Assembly: GCF_030817655.1 (NCBI RefSeq)
Contig: NZ_JAUSZM010000003.1
Coordinates: forward strand, 3,906,001 to 3,970,000
Direction of reading: 5' to 3'
Length of the DNA stretch: 64,000 nucleotides
Origin: Streptomyces sp. V4I2
GTDB taxonomy: Bacteria > Actinomycetota > Actinomycetes > Streptomycetales > Streptomycetaceae
The position numbers and the translations under genes are program-made. The notes under the pieces are model-generated. The model searched no databases, had not been told where the DNA came from, and saw nothing but the letters and a program-made list of their open reading frames with translations. This document shows positions 32,665 through 41,447 of this stretch, piece by piece (position 1 is the first letter of the stretch; the number at the start of each line of letters is the position of its first letter).

Positions 32665-33792
32665 TCAGGGGTGCAGGATCACCAGGTCGTCCCGGTGCAC
32701 GACCTCGCGCTCGTACGCCGGTCCCAGCTCACGGGCGAGTTCCCGGGTGGAGCGGCCGATCAGCCGGGGGATCTCCTTGGCGTCGAAGTTGACGAGTCCG
32801 CGGGCCACCGCGTTCCCCTCGCCGTCCCTCAGTTCGACCGGATCGCCCGCGGTGAACTCGCCCTCGACGGAGGCGATTCCGGCCGGCAGCAGCGACTTGC
32901 GGCGGTCCACGACCGCCCGCACCGCCCCGTCGTCCAGGGTCAGCGAGCCCTGCGGGGTGGACGCGTGCTGGAGCCACAGCATCCGGTCGGCGGAGCGCTT
33001 GTCGGCGGGGTGGAAGTAGGTGCCGGTGTCGCCGCCGGTCAGCGCGTCGGCGGCGTGGATGGTGCTGGTGAGCACGACGGGGATGCCGGCGGCGGCCGCG
33101 ATCCGGGCGGCCTCGACCTTGGTGACCATGCCGCCGGTGCCGACGCCGGCCTTGCCGGCGCTGCCGATGTCCACACCGGAGAGGTCGGCGGGCCCGCGCA
33201 CCTCCGCTATCCGCGAGGTGCCCGGCTTGCTGGGGTCGCCGTCGTACACGCCGTCGATGTCCGAGAGCAGCACCAGCAGGTCGGCGTGGACGAGGTGGGC
33301 GACGAGCGCGGCGAGCCGGTCGTTGTCGCCGAAGCGGATCTCGTCCGTGGCGACGGTGTCGTTCTCGTTGACGATCGGGAGAGCGCCCATGGCGAGGAGT
33401 TTGTCGAGGGTGCGGGAGGCGTTGCGGTGGTGGGCGCGCCGGCTCATGTCGTCGGAGGTCAGCAGCACCTGGCCGACGCGGATGCCGTAGCGCGCGAAGG
33501 AGGCGGTGTAGCGGGCGACCAGCAGCCCTTGGCCGACGCTGGCGGCGGCCTGCTGCCGGGCCAGGTCCTTGGGGCGGCGTCGCAGCCCGAGCGGGGCGAG
33601 ACCGGCGGCGATGGCACCGGAGGAGACGAGGACGATCTCCTTCTCCCCACCGCTGCGGCTCTTGGCGAGGACGTCGACGAGCGCGTCGACCCGGTCGGCG
33701 TCCAGTCCGCCGGAGGCCGTGGTCAGCGACGAGGAGCCCACCTTGACGACGATCCTGCGGGCCTCGCTCACGGCCTGCCTTGCCCCTGCCAC
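32665..33792 (-). CDS. proB: Glutamate 5-kinase with PUA domain
   Basis: A 375-residue kinase for the first, feedback-regulated step of proline synthesis. The amino-acid kinase fold shows VVKVGSSSLT at the N-terminus, VLVSSGAIAAG, VNENDTVAT and SAGKAGVGTGGMVTKVEAA. The last 90 residues form the PUA domain (RKSLLPAGIASVEGEF). The GTG at 33792 is used; a GTG seven codons later is an alternative. In most Streptomyces it follows obg closely; here about 13.6 kb of envelope-polymer genes lie between them. Confidence 0.95.
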   Translation of the reverse strand: MAGARQAVSEARRIVVKVGSSSLTTASGGLDADRVDALVDVLAKSRSGGEKEIVLVSSGAIAAGLAPLGLRRRPKDLARQQAAASVGQGLLVARYTASFARYGIRVGQVLLTSDDMSRRAHHRNASRTLDKLLAMGALPIVNENDTVATDEIRFGDNDRLAALVAHLVHADLLVLLSDIDGVYDGDPSKPGTSRIAEVRGPADLSGVDIGSAGKAGVGTGGMVTKVEAARIAAAAGIPVVLTSTIHAADALTGGDTGTYFHPADKRSADRMLWLQHASTPQGSLTLDDGAVRAVVDRRKSLLPAGIASVEGEFTAGDPVELRDGEGNAVARGLVNFDAKEIPRLIGRSTRELARELGPAYEREVVHRDDLVILHP

Positions 33793-33976
33793 CTTGCGTT
33801 CCGTCCCCTCGCACCTCGGCTGCCTCGCAATCTACGCGAACGGGGTGGGGCGACGCGCGCCGGTCCATCCCCCGGACACGCGCCACGTCACTCTTTGCTC
33901 ACGCTTCGCATACGGCAAAAAGGTTGTACGGGTTCCGTATAGAAATGAAACTCTGGCAAAACTTAGATTGACGTTC

Positions 33977-35383
33977 GTGTCGCACAACGTTCGTCCCTCA
34001 AAGCGCATCCTCCTCAGGTCGGGGAAGAGCCCCTACGACGTCGTCCCCATCGAGGAAGCCCTCCACCGGGACGTCATCGCCACCAACTCCGGCAACCTGA
34101 TCTTCAGTGACGCCACCCACAAGATCCTTGAGACACCGGGGACCGAGATCGTCTCCAACAGGGTCAGGACCGAGGTGGGGGCGGCCGGGCAGATCAACGA
34201 GGAGTACGACGCCTTCGTCGTCCCGCTGGCCAACGCGTTCCGGCCGTCGTTCGAGACGGGGCTCAAGCGACTCACCCGGCTGATCAACAAGCTGCGCATC
34301 CCGGTCGTGGTGGTCGGCGTCGGCGCGCAGTCCGGGCTCGACTACAATCCCGCGCGGCTCAAGCCCATGGAGCAGTCGGTACGGGAGTTCGTCTCGGCGG
34401 TGCTCGACCACAGCGCCTCGATCGGGGTGCGGGGCGAGTTCACCGAGAAGTACCTCAAGGACATGGGGTTCCGGGACGTCGAGGTGATCGGCTGCCCGTC
34501 GCTGTTCCTCTACGGCAAGGAACTCGCCGTGGAGAAGCGGGCGCCGGCGCTGACCGCGGAGTCCCGCATCGCGATCAACGGCTCGCACAACGCGGTGCAG
34601 AAGCAGGGCCTGGACCGGATCATCCGCCGAACCCACGAGCGCTACCCGCACCTGCGCTTCATAGGCCAGAACATCAGCGACGCACGGCAGTTGCACTGGC
34701 GGGACCTGTCGGACGCCAACGGCCGGGTCACGTCGATGCCCACGCACCCCGACCACCCGATGTACCGGGAGGACAAGGTCCGCGTCTACGTCGACCCAGT
34801 CACCTGGATCGACGACCTGCGCGCCTTCGACTTCTCCTTCGGCTCCCGCATCCACGGCAACATCGCCGCGCTGCTGGCGGGCACGCCCGCGACCGTCCTG
34901 TGCGGCGACTCGCGGACGCTGGAGCTGTGCCGCTACTTCGAGATCCCGCACCGCCTCATCAAGGGGCTGCCCGGCGACCTCGACCCGGCACAGCTGTACG
35001 AGGAGGCCGACTTCACCGGCCTGGTCAGCGGCCACCACGCGCGCTTCGAGCGGTTCACCGCCTTCCTCGACCGGAACGGCCTGGAGAACACCTTCACGCA
35101 CGGCGACGGCGGCGCCGCCTTCGACGACCGCATGCGCGCCCTGTCCTTCCCGGCCGGCGTCCGCCCCTGGAACGACACGGACCTGACCTCGCTCACCTCC
35201 CGGTTCGGCTGGCTGAACGGCCGTATCGACGAACTGTCCAAGGACAACGCGAGGTTGGAGCGGGAACTGGCCCGAACCGGCGCCAAGGCGGCGGCGACCG
35301 CGGCCCCGGCCTCGGTGTACCGGCGGGCTCGGCGGATGGTGGGGCGGCCTATTCGGAAGGTGATGCAGTCGGGCCGGGGTTAG
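33977..35383 (+). CDS. Polysaccharide pyruvyl transferase family protein
   Basis: A 468-residue protein of the CsaB/WcaK family, which transfers pyruvate ketals from phosphoenolpyruvate to sugars of surface polymers. The GTG at 33977 (SHNVRPSKRILL) is the likely start, although no strong ribosome site is visible; a TTG lies three codons earlier. Family features are PVVVVGVGAQSG, SIGVRGEFTEKYL, VIGCPSLFLY and the C-terminal FGSRIHGNIAALLAGTPA. A short coiled coil ends the protein. It heads the plus-strand part of the glycopolymer module. The region just upstream is unusually AT-rich. Confidence 0.85.
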   Translation: MSHNVRPSKRILLRSGKSPYDVVPIEEALHRDVIATNSGNLIFSDATHKILETPGTEIVSNRVRTEVGAAGQINEEYDAFVVPLANAFRPSFETGLKRLTRLINKLRIPVVVVGVGAQSGLDYNPARLKPMEQSVREFVSAVLDHSASIGVRGEFTEKYLKDMGFRDVEVIGCPSLFLYGKELAVEKRAPALTAESRIAINGSHNAVQKQGLDRIIRRTHERYPHLRFIGQNISDARQLHWRDLSDANGRVTSMPTHPDHPMYREDKVRVYVDPVTWIDDLRAFDFSFGSRIHGNIAALLAGTPATVLCGDSRTLELCRYFEIPHRLIKGLPGDLDPAQLYEEADFTGLVSGHHARFERFTAFLDRNGLENTFTHGDGGAAFDDRMRALSFPAGVRPWNDTDLTSLTSRFGWLNGRIDELSKDNARLERELARTGAKAAATAAPASVYRRARRMVGRPIRKVMQSGRG

Positions 35384-35493
35384 CGACGGTCAGCGGTCAC
35401 TCCAGGGGCTGCCGGACACGTGCGTGTCGTCCGGTGGTCGGCGGGCGTTAACCCGGGCGCACGACGTCCTGCGCCGACCTTGGAGTGACCGCA

Positions 35494-37650
35494 GTGTCTG
35501 AACCCCTCCCCCGCCGGCGGCTCGCCGGACTCTTCCTCGCCCGGTGGACGAACCCGACCGGGCTCCTGCTCCGCCGGCACGCGCCCCGCGCGCTGCTCAC
35601 CGCCCTGTTCGCGGCCGCCTTCACCGTCCAGGCCGTCGGGGCGCTCCTGCCCCACCTGCCGCTGCTGCTCGCCGCGACCGTCGCCTCGGTGGCCGCGGAG
35701 GGCGTGCTGCACCGCTGGCAGCGCGGCATGGTGACGGCGCTCGCCAAGTCGCACGCCGACCTGACCGTGCGGCACGTGCTGCGCGACCTGCTGCTGGTCT
35801 TCGGGCTGCTGCGGCTGGGCGAGCAGGAGCGGGAGACGGTCTACGCCCCGCTCGTCGCCGGTCTGCTCGCCTTCTACGCGCTGCACTGCGCGATCCAGGC
35901 GCTGTCCGTCCTGGTCCGCCGCACCCGCACCCTGCCCGTGGTCACCCGGAACATCGACGCCTCCGCGCTGCGTCTGTCCTCGGCCCCGCCCGTCCTGCTG
36001 CGCCGCCCCGGCCACCGCCTGCTGGTCTTCGGCCTGCCGTCCACGGCCGGCCTGCTGGCGACGGCCGCCACCGGCGACCTGCGCTGCGCGGCCCTGGGGA
36101 TCGCGCTGTCCCTCGGGCTCGCCCTGACGGGCCTGTTCGACCTGCTCCTGTGGCTGCTGCCGAGCCGCCGTCCGGCGGGCGAGCAGGAGGTCCTCGACTG
36201 GTTCGACGCGTGGCTGGCCAAGTACAAGCCGACCGTCGGCCTCTACTTCTCCGGCGGGGCCTCCTCGGCGTACCAGGCGAACATGTGGCTGGAACCGCTC
36301 GCCGGGCTGGAGGGCCGTCCGCTGATCGTGCTGCGCGAACGCTTCATGGTGCAGAAGATCGCCGCGACCGACGTGCCGATCGTCTGCCTGCCGAAGGTGT
36401 CCACCCTGATGCGCCTGGAGCAGTCCACGCTCCAGGTCCTGATCCACCCCTCGAACTCCGGCAAGACCTCGCAGGTCCTGCGCATCCCCACCCTCAAGCA
36501 CACCTTCGTCAACCACGGCGAGAGCGACAAGCTGTCCTCCTGCAACCCCTACGCGAAGGCGTACGACGAGGTGTGGGTGGCCGGTCCGGCGGCGCGCGAG
36601 CGGTACGCGCTGGCCGAGGTCGGCGTCGAGGACAAGGACGTGGTGGAGATCGGCCGCCCGCAGCTGGACGCCGTACTGCCGTACGCGGGCCCGCCGACCG
36701 GGACGTTCACGACGGTCCTGTACGCGCCCACCTGGGAGGGCTGGGACGGCAACCCCGGCAACACCTCGGTGATCGGGGCCGGCGAGCACCTCGTGCGGGC
36801 GCTGCTGGCGGATCCGGGCGTACGGCTGCTCTACAAGCCGCACCCGCTGACGGGATCCGTCGACCCACGCGTCGGCGAGGCGGACCTGCTCATCCGGGAC
36901 CTGATCCGCGCGGCGAACCGGAAGCGAACCGGCGAGAGGCCCGCAGCGAACGGCGAACTCGCCCGCCTCACCAAGGAGTTGGACGCCCTCACCTCGATCG
37001 ACTGCCGGTCCGGCGCCGACCAGGTCGAGCGGATGCTGCTGCAGTCCACGCCCGAGCCGGGGCGGGCCGAGGCGGTGGCGCGGGCGGCCAAGGCCTGGGA
37101 CGAGGCGTACTGGGCCTCGCTGCCGGAGTGGGAGCACCAGGTCGTGACGGATGTCCGGCCCGCGCTGTACTCCTGCTTCAACCGGGCCGATCTGCTGATC
37201 AGCGATGTGTCGAGTGTGGTCAGCGACTTCCTGGCGAGCGGGAAGCCCTATGCGGTGGCCAACACCAGCGGGCTGCCGGAGGAGACGTTCCGGGAGATGT
37301 TCCCGACGGTGCGGGCGGCGACCGTGCTGGCGCCGGACGCGGGCGGGGTGCCGGGGCTGCTGGAGGCGGTACGGCATCCGGAGAAGGACGAACTGGTCGC
37401 GGCGCGGGCCGAGTTGAAGCGGCACCTGCTGGGGCCGGACGAACCGACGTCGCAGGAGCGGTTCAACGAGGCCGCGCAGGCGCTGTGCGCGGCGGCCCGG
37501 GGGCATCGGGTGCGGATGGCGGAGCGGTCGGCGGCGGAACTTCCCGGGCAGCGGCTGGAAACGACGACACCCGTCACCGAGCCCAAGCGCAGGCCCGGAT
37601 CCGAGCGCAGGCCCGAGACGAAGCCCGAGCCCGCCACACCGTCCCGGTGA
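35494..37650 (+). CDS. TagF-like polyol-phosphate (CDP-glycerol type) transferase with N-terminal membrane domain, copy A
   Basis: A 718-residue protein. The GTG at 35494 lies eight bases after GGAG; another GTG is at 35485. About 230 N-terminal residues form several membrane helices. The rest is a GT-B transferase of the CDP-glycerol glycerophosphotransferase family: HTFVNHGESDKLSSCNPYAK, VLYAPTWEGWDGNPGN, LLYKPHPLTG and LLISDVSSVVSDFLASGKPYAV. It is a paralogue of the protein at 39142-41286. It probably polymerises a glycerol- or ribitol-phosphate chain at the membrane. The C-terminal 40 residues are Pro/Glu/Arg-rich. Confidence 0.85.
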   Translation: MSEPLPRRRLAGLFLARWTNPTGLLLRRHAPRALLTALFAAAFTVQAVGALLPHLPLLLAATVASVAAEGVLHRWQRGMVTALAKSHADLTVRHVLRDLLLVFGLLRLGEQERETVYAPLVAGLLAFYALHCAIQALSVLVRRTRTLPVVTRNIDASALRLSSAPPVLLRRPGHRLLVFGLPSTAGLLATAATGDLRCAALGIALSLGLALTGLFDLLLWLLPSRRPAGEQEVLDWFDAWLAKYKPTVGLYFSGGASSAYQANMWLEPLAGLEGRPLIVLRERFMVQKIAATDVPIVCLPKVSTLMRLEQSTLQVLIHPSNSGKTSQVLRIPTLKHTFVNHGESDKLSSCNPYAKAYDEVWVAGPAARERYALAEVGVEDKDVVEIGRPQLDAVLPYAGPPTGTFTTVLYAPTWEGWDGNPGNTSVIGAGEHLVRALLADPGVRLLYKPHPLTGSVDPRVGEADLLIRDLIRAANRKRTGERPAANGELARLTKELDALTSIDCRSGADQVERMLLQSTPEPGRAEAVARAAKAWDEAYWASLPEWEHQVVTDVRPALYSCFNRADLLISDVSSVVSDFLASGKPYAVANTSGLPEETFREMFPTVRAATVLAPDAGGVPGLLEAVRHPEKDELVAARAELKRHLLGPDEPTSQERFNEAAQALCAAARGHRVRMAERSAAELPGQRLETTTPVTEPKRRPGSERRPETKPEPATPSR

Positions 37651-37663
37651 GCTCCCTGCCGCG

Positions 37664-38890
37664 TCACGCCGCGGCGGCCGGCCCGCCCCGCGCCGCCCCG
37701 TCCCGCGCCGGCAGCGCCCGCCGTACCTTGCGTGCCGCCCGCTGCACGAACGTGCCGACGACGTCCTTGCGGTAGCCCGGGAAGGAGCGGGCCTCGCGGG
37801 GGCCGGCGAGGTAGACCGAGTCGGGGATGCCGGCCGGGGCGTCGCGGAAGTGGGGGTAGGCGAGATAGAGGCGGCGGCCCTTCCTCTCCAGGACGGCCGA
37901 CGCCTCCTTCTTCGCCCGGACGAACTCCACGACGTCCTCGAGGAGGTCCTGCCGCCCGGCGGCGATCAGGTGCAGCCGCAGCCGCTCGTGGACCCTGAGG
38001 CGGCGGGCGACGTCCTCGTTCCAGTACATCTCCGTGAGCGGCCGGGCCAGTTCCATCTTGTGCCGCCGGACCTCTTCGGTGTCCTTGAGGTACCTGGGGC
38101 CGAACTGCGGCAGCAGCGTGACGAGGAAGGGCCGGACCATCAGCACGTTCCGCTGCGGGCCGGGCGGGAGCAGGTCGGCTATCAGGGTCATCAGGGCGCG
38201 CGCGGAGTCGAAGCGCAGGACGTAACTCCCGCTCTTCGTCACGTGCTTGCCGTCCTCGCGGCCCACCAGGTAGTAGCAGGTGTGGTCGGCGACCACGGAG
38301 ACGCCGTCGGCCCGCAGGTAGGCCTCCATCGTGAACAGCGCGTCCTCGCCCGTGAACAGGGACTCGTCGAAGCGCATGCTGTGGTGTTCCAGCAGGGAGC
38401 GGCGGAAGAGCTTCTGCGCGCTCAGCGTGAACTTGATGTTGGAGGAGAAGACGTCGGTACGGCCCACCGACGTGCCCCACATCGACTTCGGCGCGGACCG
38501 GTTGACGCCCTCGACCTTGCCGAGGACGACGTCCGTGCCGTTCTCGTCGGCCATGGCGACCATGCGCTGGAGGGCCTCGGGGCCGAGCCGGTCGTCGGCG
38601 TCCAGGAAGAAGACGTAGCGGCCGGCGGCCTTGCCGAGGCCGACGTTGCGGGGGCCGCTGGGGCCGCCGGAGTTGTCCTGCCGGATCACGGTGACCGGCA
38701 TGGCCGCGCGGGCCGCGAACTCCTCCAGGTACTCCCCGGTGCCGTCCGTCGAACCGTCGTCGACCGCGATGACCTCGATGCGCGTGGGATCGATGGTCTG
38801 GGCCTCGACGGACGCGAGGCAGTCGACCAGGTAGGGCATCGCTTCGTACGCCCCGATGATCACGCTCACATCAGGCTGCGTCAGGGTCAC
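37664..38890 (-). CDS. Family 2 glycosyltransferase
   Basis: A 408-residue GT-A enzyme. The fold begins VSVIIGAYEAMPYL, with VIAVDDGSTDGT and the metal-binding FFLDADDRLG (DxD-type). The acceptor side contains FTGEDALFTMEAYL. The C-terminal third is helical and basic. The same layout occurs in the rhamnose module enzyme at 51320-52912. It likely adds a sugar to the polyol-phosphate polymer. It converges with copy A of the TagF-like gene with 13 bases between the stops. Confidence 0.85.
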   Translation of the reverse strand: MTLTQPDVSVIIGAYEAMPYLVDCLASVEAQTIDPTRIEVIAVDDGSTDGTGEYLEEFAARAAMPVTVIRQDNSGGPSGPRNVGLGKAAGRYVFFLDADDRLGPEALQRMVAMADENGTDVVLGKVEGVNRSAPKSMWGTSVGRTDVFSSNIKFTLSAQKLFRRSLLEHHSMRFDESLFTGEDALFTMEAYLRADGVSVVADHTCYYLVGREDGKHVTKSGSYVLRFDSARALMTLIADLLPPGPQRNVLMVRPFLVTLLPQFGPRYLKDTEEVRRHKMELARPLTEMYWNEDVARRLRVHERLRLHLIAAGRQDLLEDVVEFVRAKKEASAVLERKGRRLYLAYPHFRDAPAGIPDSVYLAGPREARSFPGYRKDVVGTFVQRAARKVRRALPARDGAARGGPAAAA

Positions 38891-39070
38891 GCTTTCCCCC
38901 TAGTCACTGACTATTTCCCCGTATCGCCTCATTGGCGACCTGATAGACGGACGGGCCGGGCAAGCGGTTGCCCTGGCACCCTGCTTTCGTGAGCGGAGTC
39001 ACACAGTGAATCGACAGGGCGGACAGGGAGGACAGCGAGTCGACGGAGGCGCACACCAGGGGATACGTAA

Positions 39071-39116
39071 AAGAGGCCCGGTTTTCGAGGATCACTCCCT
39101 CGAAAACCGGGCCCCT
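39071..39116 (-). terminator. Strong terminator downstream of TagF-like copy B
   Basis: GGCCCGGTTTTCGAGG (39075-39090) pairs perfectly with CCTCGAAAACCGGGCC (39098-39113), a 16-bp stem with a 7-base loop, followed on the minus strand by TCTTTTAC. Confidence 0.85.
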
Positions 39117-39141
39117 TCAGCGAAGGCGCTTCAGCCCACCG

Positions 39142-41286
39142 TCACGCCGTCAGTCCGTCCGCCTCGCCCGCCGGTGCCGCCCCCGGCGCCGGCACCGCGT
39201 TGGCGAGCTCCGCCTCGGCCTCCGCGGCCTCGGCGGCACCGGTCGCCGCCCGTGACTCCTGGCCGACGTTGCGCGTCTCGGCCTTGATCGCGAGGTTGGC
39301 CACCGCGGTGTTGAACTGCTCGATGGAGGTCGGCTCGTCCGGGCCCAGCAGGTACTGCTTCAGCTCGGTCCGGTCCGCGGCCAGCGGATCGGCGGCCGGG
39401 TCGCGCACCGCGTCGAGGAGTTCGCCCAGCTCGGCCGCGCTGTTGGACAGGATCACCGCGGCGCGCACCGCCGTGTTCTGCCGCTTGAACTCCTCCACGC
39501 CCAGCTCTGCGGAGTCCGTGACCGCGTACGGCTTGCCGCTCGCGATGAAGTCGGAGACCACGCTGGAGATGTCGGAGACCATCGCGTCGGAGACGTTGAA
39601 GCAGTCGTACAGGCGCGGCTCGGCGCCGGTGACGACCCGGTGCTCCCAGGTGGGGAAGGAACGCCAGTACGCGTCGTTCCACTCGGCCCGCAGCCGGGCG
39701 ATCTCCTCGTGCTTCTTGACGTCGACCAGGCCGTCACGGGTGGCCTCGGCCTCGTCGCCCTTCTCGCCGCCCTTGCCGACCAGTTCGGCGATCCGGGCGT
39801 CGATCCGGACCAGGTCCGCCTTGGCCTCGGCCTGTGCGGCCGCGTCGGCCGTGAAGCGCGGGTCGGCACCGCGCTGGGCGGCGGCCTTCGCCACCAGGGC
39901 GGTGATGCGCTCGTGGGCGGCCTTGGCCCGGGCGCTGACGGTGCCGGTGAAGGGGTGCGGCTTGTACAGCACACGGACCGGCGGGTCGGCCTTGACCAGC
40001 TTCTTCACGATGCTCTCGCCGGCCAGCAGGATGGACGTGTTGCCGGGGTTGTCGTCCCAGCCCTCCCAGGTCGGCGCGTAGAGCACCGTGGGGCAGCGTC
40101 CGTCAGCGGCTCCGCCGCGGGGACTTTCCGGCACGCCCTGCCAGGTCTGGATGGGCGCCAGCTGCGGGCGGCCGACCTCGACGATGTCCTCGTCGCGGAC
40201 GCCGACGTCGGCGATGGCGTACCGGTCCCGGCCCGCGCGCCCCGCGGTCCACACCTCGTCGTACACCTTGCTGAACGGGTTGACGCTGGCCAGCTTGTCG
40301 CTGTCGCCGTGGCCGATGAAGACGTGCTTCATGGTCGGGACGCGCAGCAGGTGGATGTTCTTGCCGACGTTCGCCGCGTACAGCGCGACCCGCACGGTGG
40401 ACAGGTCCATGTTCATCAGGTGCACCCCTCCGGGTACGCAGATGACGGGGACCGTACTGGGTGCCAGGTTCTGCAGTATGACGCGCTCGCGCAGGATGAT
40501 CAGCGGCTTGGAGTCCAGCTGCTCCATGGTCTCCAGCCACATGTTGACCTGGTACGCCGAGTCCTTGGAGCCGGAGAAGTACAGCACCGTCTCCGGCCGG
40601 TACTCGCGCAGCCAGTCGTCGACCGCGTCCAGCACCTTCTCGGGGGTGGGCGGGATCTTCCGGCCGCGGACGTACGGCAGCAGCGCAGCCACGTACACGG
40701 AGCCCAGGACCAGAGTGACGCCGATGCCGATGAAGCCGGCGAGGGCGGAGTCCAGGGCGGCGGAGACGAGTATGCCGACCACGGCCGCGAGGTCGAGGTG
40801 GAGCATCTTCTCGGCGGAGCGGTTCAGCAGGACCTGCGGCGGGGCGTCCGGGATGCGGATGCGCGAGGCCAGGTCGACGTTGCGGGTGGCGACCGGCATC
40901 CGGCGGCGGTTGCGGATCAGGGTGGCCAGCGCGCCGTGCGGGGCCTGGAGGCCGTAGAACGCGATGAAGCAGGCGGTCGCCCCGTAGAAGACCAGGTCGT
41001 CCGAGAGGGACAGGCGGGCCAGCAGCAGGATCAGCAGAAGCTGTCTGATCAGGAAGCGGATCGACAGACCGGCCCGCACCTTGCTGAGGCGGTTGATCAG
41101 ATAGCTGCCCTTGCGGTGCAGAAAGTGGTCCGCCAGGTACGTCACGGCGGTCGCGGCCGCGAAGGCGGGGACGCTCGGGACGAGTGCGGCCAGCATGAGG
41201 GCGGGGTAGCCCAGAATCATGAGGGCCGCCGCGGCCAGCTCTGCCGCGCTACCCACCCGGGCGACGCGAATAGCGGTGCTTATCAC
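39142..41286 (-). CDS. TagF-like polyol-phosphate (CDP-glycerol type) transferase with N-terminal membrane domain, copy B
   Basis: A 714-residue paralogue of the protein at 35494-37650, with the same order: N-terminal membrane helices, then a GT-B CDP-glycerol glycerophosphotransferase domain. Motifs are KHVFIGHGDSDKLASVNPFSK, LYAPTWEGWDDNPGN, LYKPHPFTG and MVSDISSVVSDFIASGKPYAV. It differs by a longer charged insert (about 60 residues, Ala/Lys/Asp-rich) before the last motif. The start is uncertain: GTG 41286 is used, GTG 41355 is possible. It lies downstream of the CDP-polyol synthase fusion, which could supply its donor. Confidence 0.85.
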   Translation of the reverse strand: MISTAIRVARVGSAAELAAAALMILGYPALMLAALVPSVPAFAAATAVTYLADHFLHRKGSYLINRLSKVRAGLSIRFLIRQLLLILLLARLSLSDDLVFYGATACFIAFYGLQAPHGALATLIRNRRRMPVATRNVDLASRIRIPDAPPQVLLNRSAEKMLHLDLAAVVGILVSAALDSALAGFIGIGVTLVLGSVYVAALLPYVRGRKIPPTPEKVLDAVDDWLREYRPETVLYFSGSKDSAYQVNMWLETMEQLDSKPLIILRERVILQNLAPSTVPVICVPGGVHLMNMDLSTVRVALYAANVGKNIHLLRVPTMKHVFIGHGDSDKLASVNPFSKVYDEVWTAGRAGRDRYAIADVGVRDEDIVEVGRPQLAPIQTWQGVPESPRGGAADGRCPTVLYAPTWEGWDDNPGNTSILLAGESIVKKLVKADPPVRVLYKPHPFTGTVSARAKAAHERITALVAKAAAQRGADPRFTADAAAQAEAKADLVRIDARIAELVGKGGEKGDEAEATRDGLVDVKKHEEIARLRAEWNDAYWRSFPTWEHRVVTGAEPRLYDCFNVSDAMVSDISSVVSDFIASGKPYAVTDSAELGVEEFKRQNTAVRAAVILSNSAAELGELLDAVRDPAADPLAADRTELKQYLLGPDEPTSIEQFNTAVANLAIKAETRNVGQESRAATGAAEAAEAEAELANAVPAPGAAPAGEADGLTA

Positions 41287-41447
41287 GGAGAAACCTGCTC
41301 TTGGAGGGGTGCCGGTTTGTGAAAGTCGAAAAAATCCGGAAAAAAGCTTGTGCACGGTCCGGTAATTTTACGGATTCAGGCCCCTGCGAATGCTCCGCGA
41401 ACGGGCAGCCACAGAGGCCTGAATGACAGACGACTAATTGTCGGTGA

